Below are positions 54,358-64,000 of a stretch of DNA of 64,000 bases, piece after piece. The stretch comes from Selaginella moellendorffii (lineage: Eukaryota; Streptophyta; Lycopodiopsida; Selaginellales; Selaginellaceae). Each line of letters starts with the position of its first letter. Positions within the stretch are counted from its first letter, which is position 1. The position numbers were made by a program, and so were the translations under genes. The notes under the pieces were generated by a model that was not told the origin of the DNA, made no database searches, and saw only the letters and a list, made by a program, of their open reading frames with translations. The stretch covers positions 463,698-527,697 of the forward strand of contig NW_003314306.1 in NCBI RefSeq assembly GCF_000143415.4. The letters are read 5' to 3'.

Positions 54358-54891
54358 TGTAAATATATCCCAAAATATCCCAATACCCTAACCGATTGGA
54401 AAAAGGGGGTGCATTCTTGTTCATGGGATCTTTCCTTCTATATTTGAAACTTTATGGATCATCTCTCAAGTCATTCTTTTTGGTTGCTTACAATCCACCA
54501 CACTTCCTTACAAGTTCATGCCTCATGAATGGAAGTTGAGAGTTGTAGCTCTCCCAAGAGCCTTGCTCTCTTAACACCCTACCCCTCGGGTTGAGCCCAA
54601 TCGAAGCAAATTGGATCTGCCAGATGTCAATTAACATAAGGTGTAATTCCCCTAACCAACCAACAGAGTTGGCCCCAAGACCCTTCTAATACTAAATGTA
54701 AGTTCCTGAGTTTGAATTTCCCAAGAGATCACCCAACCCAAAACTATTCAAACCCAATGACGTTTAACCCCAAATATCCTAAGACCTTTTACTGATTGAA
54801 AATGGGGGTGCACTCTTGTTTATGGGTCCTTTCCCTTTATATTTGAACTTATATGGATTGTCTCCCTAGTCATTTCCTTTGGTTGCTTACA
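54358..54891 (-). mobile_element. Cassandra-type TRIM, second copy, reverse orientation, one LTR lacking its 5S part
   Basis: Read on the minus strand, the 5' LTR is 54698-54891 (TGTAAGCAACC to ACTTACA) with a 5S-like segment. A PBS remnant, TAGTATTAGAAG, adjoins it at about 54683-54694. An internal part of about 205 bp shares the TCCAATTTG and GGTTGGTTAGG landmarks of the first copy, and a purine tract is present. The 3' LTR (54358-54492) keeps TGTAAGCAACC and the ACCGATTGG-type middle but has lost the 5S-like segment, jumping straight to TGTAA at its end. No target duplication is visible. Confidence 0.8.
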
Positions 54892-55861
54892 CTAGTATCA
54901 AGTGAACCCTTTGATGATACTCCCGAAAAAAAGATAGATGGGTCATTGACTTATTCACACAAGTACCCTCCACTACTGATGCAACTCTTTATTTCCAGAA
55001 AGTATTTTAGTATTTAGACCTTCTATTGTAGCAACACTAATAGGATGTTGTTAATGCTAAGGTCTCCACCCACAAAATAGAGTTTACCAATCTGGAAAAC
55101 GCTAACAACACTGATAAGTGTGATCAACTTCATCACACATTTAACAGTGGATATCACAACCACGACCATATCCTCCCCCTTGTCCTGTAACTCGGCTAGC
55201 ACCATAATCAACCTCCATTGAAACAAAATTATTTCCCATAGGAAATGGAGTTAAAGGATGTGTAACAAGAAGTGGAAGAGATGACGTTTCATAATTGTCA
55301 AGGGTGGCTAGACTAAATCTATATACAAATCTTATAAGATTTTGATGAAAAATTGGCCACAACATTCCTAACTTCATCTGCTTCGACATATTTAGCTCCA
55401 CACGAACCAATTTAGACTTTCAATTTTTTTAATTGCATCAATTGAGTATACTTTTTTATTATTGATTTGGCACTTAGCTAATGATATATCAATATAGTTA
55501 GAATGTGGGATTGGACATGTGGGATAAAGCACTACAAGTCTAATCTAGCATAATTAACTGATATTCTTTTAAAAATTACATTCAGTTAAACCTTCTAATT
55601 GATATAGTGGGAAGGTATAATTGGAGTTTTAGTATAAAAGTTCCTTAAATACCTCAGCCCTAACAAAATGATAATAGAAGGTAAAACAAGTTCTAACACA
55701 ATTAATAGTACAATATCAATACAAAAATTAAAAGAACATTACTAAGAATCTTTAAGCTTAGATATAATCTAAAAGTTAAGTAGTTAAATATTTAAAATTA
55801 ATCTATAAAGAACATTTAAATTATAAATTATTATAAAATATATTTAATTTTATTCATTAGT
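54892..55861. other. AT-rich 5' flank of the lectin gene
   Basis: Very AT-rich, with no coding sequence supported. The last ~200 bp before the lectin ATG are almost pure A/T with short TATAAA/TTAAAT runs that could act as core promoter. Confidence 0.4.
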
Positions 55862-56755
55862 ATGATTAAGAATATATTGATTCTTTTATCTTTTATTTAT
55901 TTATGTCATACAAAATATAATCCATATGTTGAATGGGGGAGAAATGGTTCTTTACTTGATGATGAAATTGGAATGATTGTTCATGATGGGTTTAGTGTTC
56001 TTGCAGATCAAATTTCATGGGGAAGAAACCCTGAATATCCAAGTAATTATGAAAATATGCATGGTATTAAGTTTGATAGGGGTTTCATTTTTGTAATTTT
56101 TCAACGACTTGATGGAAATCCACCTTATTGTTCATCAGGAAGAGATTCAAACATAAAAGTAACAGGTGATTCATTAAGAAATGGATTTATGAGTCTTTTA
56201 AATAATTATCATAATGATATTATTACTGCTCGTTCAACTAAATGTAGAATTGCTTTAAGAAAGTTCTGTATTGAATATTTTGTCATCTTTAATCATATTA
56301 ATATTTCTGAAGTAATTATATCCAGTAAGTATATACCAAATAATCCTATAAGTCATGATTGTGATATTACTTTAACTACTTTGAATGTTGGGTTTAAAAA
56401 CAATCTTATTTATACAGGACAATTTATATCATCTCAAAATCAAAAGAATATTTTATATCTACGATCAGATTGTACTATTACTTTATATTCAGAGAGAAAT
56501 CTTTTATGGGAATCTGATAATGATGAAAAATATTATGGTGTTTGTATACTTATTCTTCAATATGATGGTAATCTTGTTTTGTATACTGAAAAAAAACAAG
56601 TAATATGGTCTATTAAGAAGTATTGTTTAAATTGTTTTATTATTACTTTTCTAACTGTACAAAATGATTGTAATTTAGTTGTTTATGAAGCAAAAGCACC
56701 TAATAAGGTTTGGTGGACAACAAATACAAATAATCATCTTGGTTGTCTACAATAA
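55862..56755 (+). CDS. Secreted B-lectin (GNA/bulb-lectin type) protein with an unknown N-terminal region (297 aa)
   Basis: An intact single-exon ORF starting MIKNILILLSFIYLCHTKYN, a clear signal peptide. Residues ~25-170 form a Trp/Gly/Asn-rich region (WGRNGSLLDDEIGMIVHDGF, SWGRNPEYPSNYENMHGIKF) that I cannot assign. Residues ~180-297 are a B-lectin domain: a degenerate site (LRSDCTITLY), a perfect mannose-site motif QYDGNLVLY (about 233-241) and QNDCNLVVY (about 267-275), each followed by an IWS/WW turn. This motif (QxDxNxVxY) binds mannose in GNA-like lectins. Codon use is strongly AT-biased (AAT, ATT, TTA, GAT), unlike the balanced codons of the genes left of 46 kb. It stands alone inside repeat DNA. 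Open possibilities: a plant lectin in heterochromatin, transferred DNA, or an assembly contaminant. Confidence 0.8.
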   Translation: MIKNILILLSFIYLCHTKYNPYVEWGRNGSLLDDEIGMIVHDGFSVLADQISWGRNPEYPSNYENMHGIKFDRGFIFVIFQRLDGNPPYCSSGRDSNIKVTGDSLRNGFMSLLNNYHNDIITARSTKCRIALRKFCIEYFVIFNHINISEVIISSKYIPNNPISHDCDITLTTLNVGFKNNLIYTGQFISSQNQKNILYLRSDCTITLYSERNLLWESDNDEKYYGVCILILQYDGNLVLYTEKKQVIWSIKKYCLNCFIITFLTVQNDCNLVVYEAKAPNKVWWTTNTNNHLGCLQ

Positions 56756-57785
56756 TAATAGTTAAAAATCTATGAACTAAATTATAATTGATTTCAGTTT
56801 ATTGTCTAATTGTGTAGTAGCATAATGCATTAATTATAATAAGATATATATTCATATTAAACATATATTCAGTTCCAATATTATATATAAATTTATTATT
56901 TAAGCATCTATCCTTAATCTACCTAGCTTTTACAAAAATATAAAGACACACTTTTAAGGTCAGGTATGTTTAGATCAAGAGAAATTAATGATTTATAAAT
57001 TTAGATCAAAGTTAAGAATAAAAGAAAGACAAAATATTCTACATTCTGACCAAACACTTGGCTATTTCATATATAATTCCTTGTCCAATGGTGAATTCAG
57101 AAAAGCTATTTTCATGTCCATATTATAGGTGTGAAAATTAAACTAAGCTGCAAAAGTTATGTATGCTTGTGGCCTTGGGAAGTGGACATCTAAAATTGGT
57201 GAGAAACCTTGAGCCATGTACCTATATAATATTGACTTTGTTTTATGGGAATTGAGCTTTTCCTCCATGACTTTCTACCAGTTTTCAGCCTCAATGTTAT
57301 TAATGACTTCTTTGTACATTTGTGGTGCTTGTATTGACACCAAAGAGAAAATTGGCCAAGACTTCTGTGAGTAAGTGGATTGACTAAGGTGATCTTCACA
57401 AAAATCATTGAGATTGAATACCAAATCCCTCATCAACTTCTCTTCTTCTGGGAGTCTATCAAGTTAGTGTCCTTTGAAACTAAAAGATTTAGTTTTTCAA
57501 GAAATTTATAATATTTTAGTTATACTTTAATTTTATTAAATTAGTTAGCCATATTACTTTGAAATAAAGTTTTCTAGTTTTAGGCTTGTATTGCCCAAAT
57601 TGCAAGATCTGATGTAATGTTTATTCATACCCATTGGATAAGTTTTATTAAAATTAATTCAACTTGGAATCTTAAAACACTCAACAACTCAATCAAACTT
57701 ATGTCTCTCAAGCATTAAACCTTGGTTGTAGAGTTTTAAAAAACTTAAATCTACAAAGATGCATAATAGTACTTAAGTACTAATA
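56756..57785. other. AT-rich 3' flank of the lectin gene
   Basis: No supported ORF. A short antisense ORF at 57190-57408 shows no motif. AATAAT/AATTATAAT runs just after the stop could serve as polyadenylation signals. Confidence 0.35.
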
Positions 57786-57970
57786 ACATTTCCATATCCC
57801 AGAGAACAAAGGGACTTAGTGGTTGGACCTATGGGCCTTGATCTAGTGGCAATGTTAGCAAACATGGCCATGAACAAAAAAAGACTTGGTGGGGACTGAA
57901 AAAAGGATATTAAGGAAGGTTATTCCCCATATCTGTGGGCATCTTAAGGATGCTGAGGAGTGGATATGGG
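57786..57970. repeat. Arm of a long inverted repeat (partner about 53430-53610)
   Basis: CCAGAGAACAAAGGGACTTA at its left edge is the reverse complement of the end of the partner arm. The similarity continues through GGGCCTTGATC, AAGGTTATTCCC and TGTGGGCATC. The right flank past 57970 does not match. Confidence 0.75.
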
Positions 57971-58494
57971 ATGACCACTCATGGACAGATGGCCCAGTCT
58001 TTGAAAGATGGGACTGTGATGTAGATGGTGTCACGTGAAGCACTTGGACCAAGTGTAAAGGTTGAGTGGCATGGATGCTATTATTGAGGCTAGCAAGCCC
58101 TAAGTCCTAAATTAGACTTATGAAAGTTGTGAATGAGACTCTTTCAAGTGGTCGGAGGCGTAGTTAAGTGACTAAAGTAAAATAGAAAAATTAATCGCTT
58201 ATAATTAGTTCATCAAGTGTTTACTTTTTAAGCTCATTTCTATAACAAGAGGTCTTTTATTATTCTCTCCGTGTTAGTTAATATAGCTCGAGTTTATCTT
58301 CTATTGCTCAGTTTGTTACCACATGTTGCCATCTACATTTGCATTGTGTAGTAAAGTTAGTTTTCATTCTGTGTGGCAATGACCATACACACGTATGTGT
58401 ACGGGATGAGGTGGATCTAGTTGTGTGTATGAGTGATCTCGAGGTTGAGTTACAATCATTGTGGGTAGTGCTGAGTTAAGCTTTTAACCTCATC

Positions 58495-58930
58495 CTTGGT
58501 ATGGATTAATTGCAACGCAATCATGTTAAATATGATTTTAATACTTCTCTTCTTTGTTTTATACTTCTTTATATTTCTTCCATTCCTCTTATTTCTATTC
58601 TTCTTCATCCCTCTGCTCTTACCTCTACTTCCATCACTTTTATTTAACTATTACTTCTTCCTATGTTTCCATTTTGTTTCTCTATTCCCTTTTCCGATCC
58701 CTCTGATGATCTTTGTGTTGTAGCAATTGACTAGCTTATGAAGGAGTATGTTAAACTCTTTGAATTTGATTTGTCGTTTGGAGCTAAGATTGCAACATAT
58801 CATTCTATTCCAACTGGGGGATGCTCATTTAATCAAGGTTTATATTTGTCATTGGTCACTAAAAAGATTTAAGATTTTATGTATAAATGTTAAGGAGATA
58901 TTGGAAAAGGGTGTTATTTAAAAGTTATGG
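58495..58930. other. Low-complexity T/C-rich tract at the 5' edge of the Gypsy remnant
   Basis: A long pyrimidine-rich run (about 58545-58690: TTCTTT, CTCTTC and similar) creates a Leu/Phe-rich ORF with no coding value. After it, short degenerate stretches lead into the reverse-transcriptase remnant. Confidence 0.5.
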
Positions 58931-61770
58931 AGTTCTTAGGCATGTGAACCTCATCTTGTGATAAAGTTTGATAGGAACATTTATTCTGCATTAACTATCG
59001 TTTGTTAAAAAAAGTGACAATCCTAAATGTGTACCCTCTTCCTCATACTAATGATCTCTTGGATTGTCTGGGGAAAAGTTGTTAGTTTATCAAGTTAGAT
59101 CATACTCTAAGTATTAGCAAATGCCAATGGCTAAAGAAAATATTTTTAATATTACTTTTCATACACCAATTGGTTTGTATAAGTTTTTGGTGATGTTATT
59201 TGGTTTGAACAATGTTTCAATAAATTTGTAGTGAATGATGGATGATGTTTTTTGTGACATGTCGAAAGTGACTACTGACTTCATCAATAATGTCTTGATC
59301 CACTCAAAGGGGATGTGAGAGGAACACATCCATCATGTTTGTAAGGTGTTGGATCAACTATGGGAAACTAGTTTAAAACTAAAGTAGTTAAATTGCATAT
59401 TTAGGTCCAAGGACATAATTTATCTTGGTTACCATATTTTCTTGTGAGGGCTTACAAGTTGATCCTGTCAAACTTATGGCTGTTTTAAAATTCCCTACTC
59501 CAAAATGTGTGAATGACGTGTTAGACTTCTTAGCCAAGGTGTAGTATTTATGTTATTTTGTTGATCATCTTTTTTATCCCATTATAGCATTTCAAGCATT
59601 GCTAAAGTTATCCACGTCATTTTTCATTTGGTTTATGGACTGTGAGTGGGCATTTATGAATTTCAAAAAGTTAATGACGACTTCTCCAATTTTGGTGTAT
59701 CCTGAGTACACTTGACCTTTCATTTTGTGTGTAAATGCTTTTAATATCAATTTTGGAGGTGTGTTGATACAAAAGAGCTTGATTGTGCCTAGTCAGTGCT
59801 ATCCTATTGCATACATTAGCCGTACATTACAACTAGCAAAGGTGAAGTACTCCATGATAAAAAAGGAGTGTTTAACAATAGTTTGGGGTTTTGAGAAACT
59901 TCATACATATTTATGGCTCTTAAACATTATTAGAAGGTGATCATGTTGCAATTACTTCATTATTGAAGTGGAAGAATTTGGTTGGTTGTACTACTCGGTG
60001 GGCTTAGAAGCTTTAAACATATGATTTTGAAGTTATTCATCACCCAAGGAGTTTTATAGTTGATCCCTTTCTCAAGCTCCTTTTCCTTCTTTACTTTCTT
60101 CTCATATTTTTGATAAATCTGTTGTTCCAGGTCCTCTAGATTTTTTAAACAAGGATTCTGTGCTCTTAGTGGTTGTTGTACTTGACGTTTAGTGTCCATA
60201 AAGTGTAGAGCAAGATTTACCTTCTCTTGACAAGGTTCATGTGATTCAAAAGATTAAGCTATAGATTCAAAAACTTTGTGATAGATTTGAGAATCCTGCA
60301 TCACTTATTGATGATTTGCCATTTCAGCATTTATATTTTCATATCGCCTTGAGGATGGTTTTTTTTTTTTTTTTTGTGAGGATAGATGCTGATGATCATT
60401 TATGGCTAGTGGTGCCTTCAATCTTTATTCCATGCTTTCTCCATATCTACCATGATTCTCCTATTCTAGATGGGCATATAGAATATTGTCGTGTGGCTAA
60501 GAAATGTAACCTCTTAAATTTAGACTTCCCGGGAGGTCACCCAGCCCAATACTATTCAAACCCAAGGATATTTAACCCCAAGTATTTTAATACCCAAGTA
60601 TCTTAGTATGGAAATGGGGGTGCACTCTTATTCATAGGCTATTTCTTTTTATATTTGAATCCCATGGATCGTTTCTCAAATCATTATCTTTAGTTGTTTA
60701 CAAGAAATTGCATAGGTTTTTCTATTAGCCAAAGATGCAACGTGGTGTTATGCATAGCTGCATTTGGTGCCAAGCTTGTAATACTCCTCTTATGCTATGG
60801 AAAGATGGTTAGAGTCAATTGCAATTTTTTATTTGTTTGAGCTTGTGGCATTTGATTTAATGGGGCTTTTTCCACAATTAACTGCTAGCAATGAGTATGT
60901 CATTATTGCTTCTGACTACTTGACTTGCTAAGTGGAAGTTAGTGCTCTTGCTAATGCATCTGCAATTGTTGTTAGATACTTCCTCCTCAATCGAATAATA
61001 TTTTAGAATTTCTATCCAAAGCTGATCCTTTTGGATAATGGTCTTACATTTATAACTATATTGGAGATACACCACACTTTCATGAGTGTTTATCATCCAC
61101 AGTTAGGTGGTTGGTGGAATGGCTTGTTTGGACTTTCAAAGGGATGATTGCAAAGTACATGAAGCCTTAGCATTTGGATTGGGATGGTTATTTATTATTT
61201 CTTTAGTATGTGTATGTCACAAAGGTGTAGAGTTCTATTAATGCTTCACCATCCTATATTATCATAATCTAATACTATAAATGAAGTTGGGTTTATCTTC
61301 GCAATTGCCACAAGCTGCTGATGTTAGGTCATGGGATTAGTATTTGATGAGCATTCTTCCACTTGTCTGAACAAAGTTTGTTGAACACTTGGGCCACATA
61401 TAAGTGGGACAACAATGGCACTACAACTCCTATTATCGTCCACCTGCAAAGTATAAAGTAAATGACTTGGTGTTAGTCCATTTTCCCAAATCTTACAGTA
61501 TATGGTTTATCTAAAGGTTCCTTGCTCAGTGGAAATGACAGTATTGGATGTTGCAACAAGTGGGATCACAAGTTTATAAAGTTCAATATGATGTCCAACA
61601 TGCCAATCTTCCAAAATTTTTGCATGTGTAGCAGTTGAAATGCTTCGTACAAAGGGATCAAAAACAATTGGCAGCACCTACAGATCCATCAATGCCTCCT
61701 CCTGATATTCCTCTAGATCCCACCCCATCTATGAGAGAACCTTGACAGTCTTCCATCATTTCAAGAAGAG
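58930..61770 (+). mobile_element. Decayed Ty3/Gypsy retrotransposon, plus strand (RT, RNase H, integrase)
   Basis: No intact ORF, but conserved blocks appear in order across several frames. The RT block is at about 58960-59400 (YRLLKKVTILNVYPLPHTND with LLDCLG; FLVMLFGLNN; FINNVLIHSKGM). The RNase H block is at about 59640-59960 (LCVNAFNINFGGVLIQKSLI, PIAYISRTLQLAKVKYSMIK, KECLTIVWGFEKLHTYL). The integrase zinc-finger region is about 60410-60790, and the core is about 60850-61150 (FDLMGLFPQLTASNEYVIIA, LLDNGLTFI, HPQLGGWWNG). A purine tract AAGAAGAGGGGA (about 61760) marks the 3' LTR border. Many stops and frameshifts. A Cassandra solo LTR interrupts the zinc finger. Confidence 0.85.
60505..60702 (-). 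mobile_element. Cassandra solo LTR inserted in the plus-strand Gypsy integrase
   Basis: A 198-bp LTR (TGTAACC to TTTACA on the plus strand) in reverse orientation, with the 5S-like segment GGAGGTCACCCAGCCCAATA near its left end. It is flanked by a perfect target duplication, AGAAA (60500-60504 and 60703-60707). Removing the LTR and one AGAAA restores RVAKKLHRFFY, which matches the equivalent region of the minus-strand Gypsy copy (RCVTKKLHKFFY). The insertion therefore postdates the Gypsy element, and its internal part was lost by LTR recombination. Confidence 0.93.
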
Positions 61771-61979
61771 GGGATGATGTGAGATCCAAGTGTACAAATA
61801 CGATACCGTATACTAATATTAGCATAGTGGGATTTTAGTAGCCATTAAATAAATTTTAATTTGGACCATTTAGTTCTATATATAAGTTAGGGTTTTTGGG
61901 TTTATAGTATATGGAAGTATTAGTTTGCAAGACCACACTCATGAACAAATTTTATCACATGAAAATCCCCTCCTTTCGG

Positions 61980-63990
61980 ATTAATGGAAGACCATCAAGG
62001 TTCTTTTATAGATGAACTAAGATCTGGAGGAACGTCAGAAGGAGGCATTGGCAGATCCCTTTGTATGAAGCATTTCAACCGCTGCACATGCATAATTTCT
62101 AGAGGATCGGTTTGTTGGATGTTATGCCAAACCTCATAAACTTGTTGCAATACCCAATATGGTCCTTTTCACAAAGCAAAGAGCCCCTTAGATAAACTTA
62201 GTACTGTAAGATGGGGAAAACAAACTAACACTAAGTCATCCATTTTATACTTTATAGGTGGATAATGATAAGAGTTATAGCGCCATTGTTGTCCCATTTG
62301 TATGCAACTTGAGTGTTCAGTAGATTTTTCTCAGACAAGTGCAAGAATGCTCGTCAAATACTGATCTCATGACTTAGCATCAGCAGCTCGTGGTAATCGC
62401 GAAGGTAAACCTAACTCCATTGGTAATATTGGATTATGACCATATAGAAATTTATATGGTGAAACACCAATAGAACTCTACACCTCTATGACATATTTAT
62501 ACCAAAGAAATGGCAAATAACCATCCCAATCCGAATGCTAAAAGTTCATGTACTTCGTAATCATTCCTTTAAATGTCCAAACCACCCATTCCACCAAACC
62601 ATTTGACTGTGGATGATAAGCACTCGTGAAAGTGTGGCTTATCCTCAACTGAGACGTCAAAACGTGAAATGCCTTAACCATAAATGCGGGATCATTATCC
62701 GAAAAAATCTACTCTAGAAAAGAATGCTAGAACACCACTCGATTGAAGAAGAAGTATTCAGCAACATTTGCAAAGGCACTAGCAAAAGCACCAACTTCCA
62801 CCCAACGAGTCAAATGATCAGAAGCAATAATAACATATTCATTGCTAGCAACCGATTGTGGAGAAGGTCCCATAAGATCAAATGCCACCAACTTAAACAA
62901 ACAAGAAATTGCAATTCACTCCAACCGTCCTTTTGCGGCATGAGGGGGAGTATTACAAGCCTGGCACCAAATGCAGTTACACACATATTGGATAACATCA
63001 CGTCACATCTTTAACCAATAGAAAAACTTATGTAGCTTCTTGGTCACACAACGATGTTCCATATGCTCATCTAGAATAGAAGAATCATGGTAGGCATGGC
63101 GAAATTGTGGAATAAAAACGGAAGGAACCACCAGCTATAAAGGATTATCAGGAACTATCCTCACAAAATAAAGAAGGCCGTCTTCAAGGTGATATTGAGA
63201 ATGTAAATGCCAGAATGGCAAGTCATCAGTAAGTGATGCAAAATTCTCAAACTCATCTTGAAGCCTTTGAATCCACAACTTAATATTTTGAGCCTCATGA
63301 ACCTTATCAAAAGAAGATAAATCTTGCTTTGCACCTTGTGGACACTGAACGTCAAGTACAACAATTGCCGACAGCATAGAATCCTCATCGAGAAAATCTA
63401 TGGTAGAATAACAGACTCATCAAAAATATGAGAAGAGAGTGAAGAAGGAAGAGGAGTTTGAGAAAGGGCATTATCATCAGCCATAGAATTCCTCGGGGGA
63501 TGAACAATATCAAAATCATATATCTAAAGCTTCAAAGCTTACCAAGCAATACAACTGTAAGCTCCTAAATTTGGACTTCCTGATAAGTCACCCAACCTAG
63601 TATTATTCAAACCTAAGGATGTTTAACCTTAACTATCCCAAGACCTTTAACCAATTGGAAAAGGTAATGCACTTTTGTTCATGGGCCCTTTCTTTTTATA
63701 TTTGAACCCCATAGATCATCTCTCAAATCATTTTTTTTGGTTGTTTACAATGACCAACCAGGTTCTTCCGCTTTAATAATGAAGTAACAACAACATAATC
63801 ACCCTTTAGTAACGTCCGAGAACTATGTAGATATGCATGAAGTTTCTTAAAACCCTAGACTACTGTTAAACACTCCTTTGTCGTGGAGTAGTTCATCTCT
63901 CGTAGTTGTAATATATAGCTTATATACACAATGGGATGGTGCTAACTAGGCACACTTGGGCTCTCTTGTATGCACACACCTCCAAGACTA
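61980..63990 (-). mobile_element. Decayed Ty3/Gypsy retrotransposon, minus strand (RNase H end and integrase)
   Basis: The related element faces the first one. On the minus strand, from 63,990 leftwards: an RNase H end, the connection region with an IVHPPRNSMADDNALSQT-like segment, and the zinc finger RCVTKKLHKFFY plus CNCIWCQACN (about 62965-63060). The integrase core follows (FDLMGPSPQSVASNEYVIIA, SDNDPAFMVK, SAYHPQSNGLVEW), then a C-terminal part (GVSPYKFLYGHNPILP, ADAKS) and a purine tract (AAAGGAGGGGA, about 61985). Fewer stops than in the plus-strand copy, but no full ORF. It runs past the window end and carries a Cassandra solo LTR. Confidence 0.85.
63556..63749 (-). mobile_element. 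Cassandra solo LTR inserted in the minus-strand Gypsy RNase H region
   Basis: A 194-bp LTR (TGTAAGC to TTTACA on the plus strand), reverse orientation, with the 5S-like segment (TAAGTCACCCAACCTAGTAT). The flanking Gypsy sequence KRKNLVG...CIAW aligns with the uninterrupted KWKNLVGCTTRW in the other copy, so the insertion point is clear. Flanking 5-mers ACAAC and ATGAC differ at two positions, as expected for an older, decayed target duplication. Confidence 0.88.
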
Positions 63991-64000
63991 TATCAAAAGC

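Noticed and set aside
58496-58723. 75-aa Leu/Phe-rich ORF
   Set aside because: A pyrimidine tract; composition only.
1-64000. tRNA genes, CRISPR arrays, bacterial operons
   Set aside because: None seen. The gene structure is eukaryotic throughout.

Overview
This is nuclear DNA of a land plant. The genes are classic plant families (PLS-type PPR protein, CYP704-like P450, BTB/MATH adaptor, DOG1-domain protein, GIL1/IRKI-like protein, NFD6-like small proteins, DAA1-type AAA ATPase, TAF13), and telo-box promoter motifs sit just upstream of several start codons. Introns are mostly 45-75 nt and genes are packed very tightly. That style fits a compact lycophyte genome such as Selaginella; the organism call is inference.

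Bases 1-26,100 hold six genes. They are an aldo/keto reductase (+), a cytochrome P450 (-, stop codons 52 bp apart), an intronless PPR protein (-), a 20-exon aconitase (+), and two very large acidic low-complexity proteins (- strand, about 2,358 and 2,403 aa). The two giants are tandem paralogues: they share a long diverged C-terminal block, and each has also expanded private repeats.

Bases 27,000-30,200 hold three tandem - strand two-exon genes of the NUCLEAR FUSION DEFECTIVE 6 (NFD6)-like family. A fourth member lies at 36,831 (+). All four carry a telo-box beside the ATG. Between them are a DOG1-domain gene (+), a gene-poor 3-kb stretch with a 55-bp-arm inverted repeat, and a GIL1/IRKI-like gene (-).

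Bases 37,900-46,400 hold a 24-exon - strand gene that appears to join a trihelix DNA-binding domain, a coiled coil and a DAA1-type AAA ATPase. One exon of this gene carries exactly one extra base, which breaks the frame before Walker B. The gene is head-to-head with TAF13, with 52 bp between start codons. A conserved small plant protein (+) and a BTB/MATH (BPM-type) gene (-) follow.

From about 46,530 to the end the base composition turns abruptly AT-rich and ordinary genes stop. This 17-kb tract is a repeat island. It contains a complete Cassandra-type TRIM retrotransposon with 5S-rRNA-like LTRs and a 5-bp target duplication, a second rearranged copy, two solo LTRs, two decayed Gypsy elements in opposite orientation (each interrupted by a solo LTR), and long duplicated and inverted segments. 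It also holds one intact, AT-rich, intronless gene for a secreted B-lectin protein. Either this is a heterochromatic island beside a gene-rich block or the window contains an assembly join.

Exon borders were read by eye from GT/GC-AG sites, frame continuity and family alignment. Where total coding length divides by three they are quite secure; no transcript evidence was available.
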